From contig NZ_CP092483.1 of assembly GCF_022429625.1 (NCBI RefSeq), positions 372,001 to 436,000 on the forward strand: a DNA stretch of 64,000 nt, in the 5' to 3' direction. This document shows positions 61,429 to 64,000 of this stretch, piece after piece. How positions within the stretch are numbered: the stretch's first letter is position 1; each line of letters opens with the position of its first letter. Under the pieces are notes generated by a model that was not told the origin of the DNA, ran no database searches, and saw only the letters and a program-made list of their open reading frames with translations. This DNA is from Devosia lacusdianchii (GTDB taxonomy: Bacteria; Pseudomonadota; Alphaproteobacteria; Rhizobiales; Devosiaceae). The translations under genes were made by a program, and so were the position numbers.

Positions 61429-62517
61429 ATGACCAAGCAGATCGAAAAACCCGGCGCTCCTTTCGTTGGGGGGCGGGTACGGCGGACGAGTCAGCGGCGG
61501 GTGACGATGACCGATGTGGCGCGTGAGGCGGGATGCTCGCAGGCCACCGTGTCGTTCGTGCTCAATCAGTCCCCGGGGATAAAATTGTCGGCGCAGACGC
61601 GCGATCGGGTCTATGACGCGGCGCGGCGGCTTGGTTACGCAGCGCCGGTCGCGCGGCTGCAGGTGGCCAGCCCGAGCGAGCGGCGGCAGATCGGCTTTCT
61701 GGTTGATCAGATGTCGGCGAGCCCCGAGGCGGCAGTGGCCATCGATGGCGCCGGCGTGGCGGCACGGGCCAATGGCGATCTGCTGATGGTGTCGCAGACC
61801 TTCAACGATCCGGCGACCGAGGCCGAGCTGGTGCGTGCCTTTGTCGGGCAAGGGGTCTCCGCGCTGGTCTATATGAGCATCTTCACGCGCGAGATCGAGT
61901 TGAGCGCCGAGCTGCTGGATCTCGATATCCCGGTCTTCCTGCTCAATTGCTACACCACCGGCCAATCGCATCCGGCAGTGGTGCCCAGCGAGATTGCCGG
62001 CGGCCAGCGCAGCACGCGCTACGTGATCGACCAGGGCCATCGCCGCATTGCCACCATCACCGGCGAAATCTGGATGGAGGCGGCGCAGGATCGGCTCAAG
62101 GGCTATCGTCGAGCGCTTGCCACCGCCGATATTCCGTTCGACCCGGCACTGGTGGTCGAGGGCGACTGGTCGGCGAGCGCCGGCTATGCCGCAACCCGGC
62201 AATTGCTGGACCTGCCCAATCGGCCAACCGCCATTTTCTGCCAGAATGACCGCATGGCTATCGGCTGTTACGAGGCGCTCAAGGAGGCCGGTCTCGACAT
62301 CCCTCGCGACATGTCGGTCATCGGCTATGACGACGAGGAAATCTCGCGCCACATGCATCCGGCGCTGACGACATCGATCCTGCCCCACCGGGCCATGGGC
62401 CAGTGGATCATCGAACAGATCGAGGAAATGGCCGACCATCCCGGCGGCCGCTACCCGATCACCAAGCTGGAATGCCCGCTGGTCGAGCGGGCCTCGGTGG
62501 CGGCGCCGAAGGGGTGA
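61429..62517 (+). CDS. LacI family transcriptional regulator
   Basis: A 362-residue LacI/GalR regulator with a longer basic N-terminus before the helix-turn-helix (VTMTDVAREAGCSQATVSFVLNQ). The hinge helix and sugar-binding-protein-like core follow (RRQIGFLVDQMSASPEAAVAIDG, PTAIFCQNDRMAIGCYEALKEAGL, DMSVIGYDDEEISRHMHPALTT, in parts). It is a distant paralogue of the LacI gene at 62650 on the other strand. Neither effector can be read; the neighbouring glycosidase suggests a sugar. Confidence 0.92.
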   Translation: MTKQIEKPGAPFVGGRVRRTSQRRVTMTDVAREAGCSQATVSFVLNQSPGIKLSAQTRDRVYDAARRLGYAAPVARLQVASPSERRQIGFLVDQMSASPEAAVAIDGAGVAARANGDLLMVSQTFNDPATEAELVRAFVGQGVSALVYMSIFTREIELSAELLDLDIPVFLLNCYTTGQSHPAVVPSEIAGGQRSTRYVIDQGHRRIATITGEIWMEAAQDRLKGYRRALATADIPFDPALVVEGDWSASAGYAATRQLLDLPNRPTAIFCQNDRMAIGCYEALKEAGLDIPRDMSVIGYDDEEISRHMHPALTTSILPHRAMGQWIIEQIEEMADHPGGRYPITKLECPLVERASVAAPKG

Positions 62518-62539
62518 CGCGGTCATAACCACAACCACG

Positions 62540-62637
62540 ATGTCATTCCGGCGTAGGCCGGAATCCATGCGGAGCCAGCCGGGCGCTGGGTTATGCGGCT
62601 CGCCACGGATATGGATTCCGGCCTGCGCCGGAATGAC
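62540..62637. repeat. REP/MITE-like palindromic repeat, intact copy
   Basis: Lies between two convergent lacI genes. The left arm reads TGTCATTCCGGCGTAGGCCG then GAATCCAT, and the right arm ATGGATTCCGGCCTGCGCCG then GAATGAC, with about 40 bases between. A decayed copy of the same element is at 19608. It could act as a bidirectional terminator for the two genes. Confidence 0.75.
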
Positions 62638-62649
62638 TCCGCGCGCAGA

Positions 62650-63690
62650 CTACCCCCGTGGCGGCCCGATCGACTGTCGCTCGACAAACTCGCACTCGAT
62701 CTTGATCTTGCGCATGCGCTCGTCCTGGTCGGTGGCGTCGTAGCCGTCGAGCAATTGTGCCACGGCCCAGCGGGCCATTTCGTCATGTGGCAGCACCATG
62801 GTGGATAGGCCAGGATCGAGAAACCCCGATAAATCCTCGTCGTCGAATCCCATGATCGATACGTCTTGCGGAATGCGCAGACCAAGCGATTGCGCCGCCT
62901 GATAGCAGCCAATGGCCATGCGGTCGTTGAAGCAGAATACCGCTGTCGGTCGATGTGGTAGCGACAGCAGCGCCAGCGCCCGTTCGCGGCCGTGCCGCAG
63001 GGTCCAGCCGCCGAGCGACACCAGCGTTTCATCCACTTCCACCTGCCAGTCGGTCATGGCCTGGCGGAAGCCCTTTTCGCGGTCCACCGAGGCCTCGATA
63101 AAGCTCTCGCCAGCCAGGTGGGCGATGCGGCGGTGTCCCGCTCTGAGCAGGGCCTCGGTCGCCACGTAGCCGCCCGCAATGTCACCGGGAACCACCGATG
63201 GATAGCGCAGTTTGCGCTCGTAGCAATTGAGCAGCACCAGCGGCAATTCGGCGAACATGTCGGGCACGATGACCTGCCGCGTAATCAGCGAGGTATAGAT
63301 CAGCCCGATGGTTTTCTGGCTGACCAGCAGGTCGATCGCGGCCTGTTCCAGCGCCGGGTCGGAGCGGGTGCAGAAGGTGGCGACGCTGACATCCTGCAGC
63401 GCCGCCTCGTCGCGCGCACCCTCGATGAATTGCGCGGCAAACGGGGTGGTCGAGACTTCGTCGATGAAGAGCCCGATGACCCGCTTGCGACCCTCGGGCA
63501 CCGGGTGCGCCTTGCCGCGGCGGTAGCCTAGGGTCTCGGCGGCGTCGAGCACGCGGCGGCGGGTTGCCTTGGACACGCGGGCATTGGGTACGCCGTTGAG
63601 TACCAGCGAAACCGTGGCCTGCGACACGCCGGCCAGTTCGCCGACTTCCAGCATGGTCGCACGTTTTTCCATTGGCTCGGGCACCCTCAT
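62650..63690 (-). CDS. LacI family transcriptional regulator
   Basis: A 346-residue LacI-type regulator with helix-turn-helix MLEVGELAGVSQATVSLVLNG and a sugar-binding-like core (KRVIGLFIDEVSTTPFAAQFIEGA, PTAVFCFNDRMAIGCYQAAQSLGL, DVSIMGFDDEDLSGFLDPGLST). Start at 63690 is used; an ATG at 63672 (MEKRATML) is equally plausible. It is divergent from a family 2 glycosidase gene with a 15-base perfect palindrome between them, so it most likely represses that gene. Confidence 0.92.
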   Translation of the reverse strand: MRVPEPMEKRATMLEVGELAGVSQATVSLVLNGVPNARVSKATRRRVLDAAETLGYRRGKAHPVPEGRKRVIGLFIDEVSTTPFAAQFIEGARDEAALQDVSVATFCTRSDPALEQAAIDLLVSQKTIGLIYTSLITRQVIVPDMFAELPLVLLNCYERKLRYPSVVPGDIAGGYVATEALLRAGHRRIAHLAGESFIEASVDREKGFRQAMTDWQVEVDETLVSLGGWTLRHGRERALALLSLPHRPTAVFCFNDRMAIGCYQAAQSLGLRIPQDVSIMGFDDEDLSGFLDPGLSTMVLPHDEMARWAVAQLLDGYDATDQDERMRKIKIECEFVERQSIGPPRG

Positions 63691-63824
63691 GGCATTCGAT
63701 CTGTCGCCTCTCTTACTCGAAATTGCTGGCAGATAGCCAACGGATTGCTGCCAGCATGCTGGCGTTGTGCTGCCGCCTTGCATCCCCCCTTGCCATCTCC
63801 ATCCGGTCGCCATATGGTGATAAT

Positions 63825-63839
63825 AATATTACTAATATT
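63825..63839. promoter_or_regulatory. Candidate LacI operator before the glycosidase gene
   Basis: AATATTA-C-TAATATT, a perfect 15-base palindrome 14 bases before the glycosidase ATG, in an AT-rich promoter-like stretch between the divergent lacI and glycosidase genes. Confidence 0.6.
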
Positions 63840-63853
63840 GCTTGAGGGTGGAG

Positions 63854-64000
63854 ATGAGCCGTACTGGTCTGGCGCGAGCCGAAGAATCGAATGAGGCGTC
63901 GCGCCGCAGCCTGTCGCTGGACGGCGTCTGGCGCTTCCGGCACGAGGATGGCCCCTGGCGCGACGCGCATGTTCCGGGGCCATGGCAGGCAGAATTCTCC
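63854..64000 (+). CDS. Glycoside hydrolase family 2 protein, N-terminal fragment
   Basis: Only the first 49 codons are inside the window. After about 18 variable residues it reads SLSLDGVWRFRHEDG, then WRDAHVPGPWQAEFS, the start of the sugar-binding jelly-roll domain of family 2 glycosidases (beta-galactosidase, beta-mannosidase or beta-glucuronidase type). GGTGGAG lies close before the ATG. Specificity cannot be judged from this part. It is divergent from a LacI regulator. Confidence 0.8.
   Translation, partial: MSRTGLARAEESNEASRRSLSLDGVWRFRHEDGPWRDAHVPGPWQAEFS

Overview
The window is high-GC DNA with dense, strand-switching operons typical of an alphaproteobacterium of the order Hyphomicrobiales. 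Gene content and order fit a Devosia-like organism best: the rpmH-rnpA-yidC-engB-argB block, an Omp25-type barrel, an ars operon with AqpS instead of ArsB/Acr3, and a full C-P lyase locus. The genus is an inference from content; no comparison could be run.

Layout. 1-7.6 kb: a partial exported protein, threonine ammonia-lyase (ilvA), small exported and membrane proteins, a LysR/MFS divergent pair and a cyclophilin-like protein. 7.6-14.1 kb: an arsenic-resistance island (DUF6428 protein, arsR, two unrelated arsenate reductases, arsN2, aqpS, arsH, an ArsK-like exporter). It is bracketed by two decayed copies, in the same orientation, of one S24-peptidase-like gene. 14.2-16.4 kb: TetR regulator and DHA2 drug exporter with a clear operator. 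16.4-27.7 kb: outer-membrane barrel, argB, an ECF sigma/anti-sigma pair next to a fasciclin protein, msrB, a nitrilase, small enzymes, engB, an HxlR/oxidoreductase pair, yidC, rnpA and rpmH. 27.9-36 kb: a flavoprotein, an orphan histidine kinase, tRNA-Arg(ACG), a second HxlR/target pair, a decayed glycerate kinase piece, and an aldo-keto reductase/DUF885/GAF operon. 36.2-46.2 kb: a GntR-like regulator with a complete Dpp-type ABC importer interleaved with three different hydrolases (M24/creatinase-like, AstE/aspartoacylase-like, amidohydrolase), which looks like an uptake-and-hydrolysis pathway for a peptide-like or N-acyl compound. 46.2-47.3 kb: lrgAB. 47.3-57.5 kb: phnFGHIJKLM and phnCDE1E2, the carbon-phosphorus lyase system. 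57.6-61.3 kb: an SbcCD/YhaO-YhaN-like repair pair. 61.4-64 kb: two LacI regulators and the start of a glycoside hydrolase family 2 gene, cut by the window edge.

The most unusual signal is in the phn locus. PhnJ, the radical-SAM subunit that breaks the C-P bond, keeps its fold motifs but lacks the C-terminal cysteines that in E. coli PhnJ bind the iron-sulfur cluster and carry the thiyl radical. All other core subunits look intact, the cluster is tightly overlapped, and three matching inverted repeats predict PhnF control of both phn operons. This suggests either a variant C-P lyase with a different mechanism or substrate, or a recently inactivated one. Other items worth a second look are the direct-repeat frame around the ars island, a GGCCA microsatellite in one of those repeats, a dispersed GAGGGTGGAACGG repeat family, and an M24 hydrolase lacking most metal ligands.
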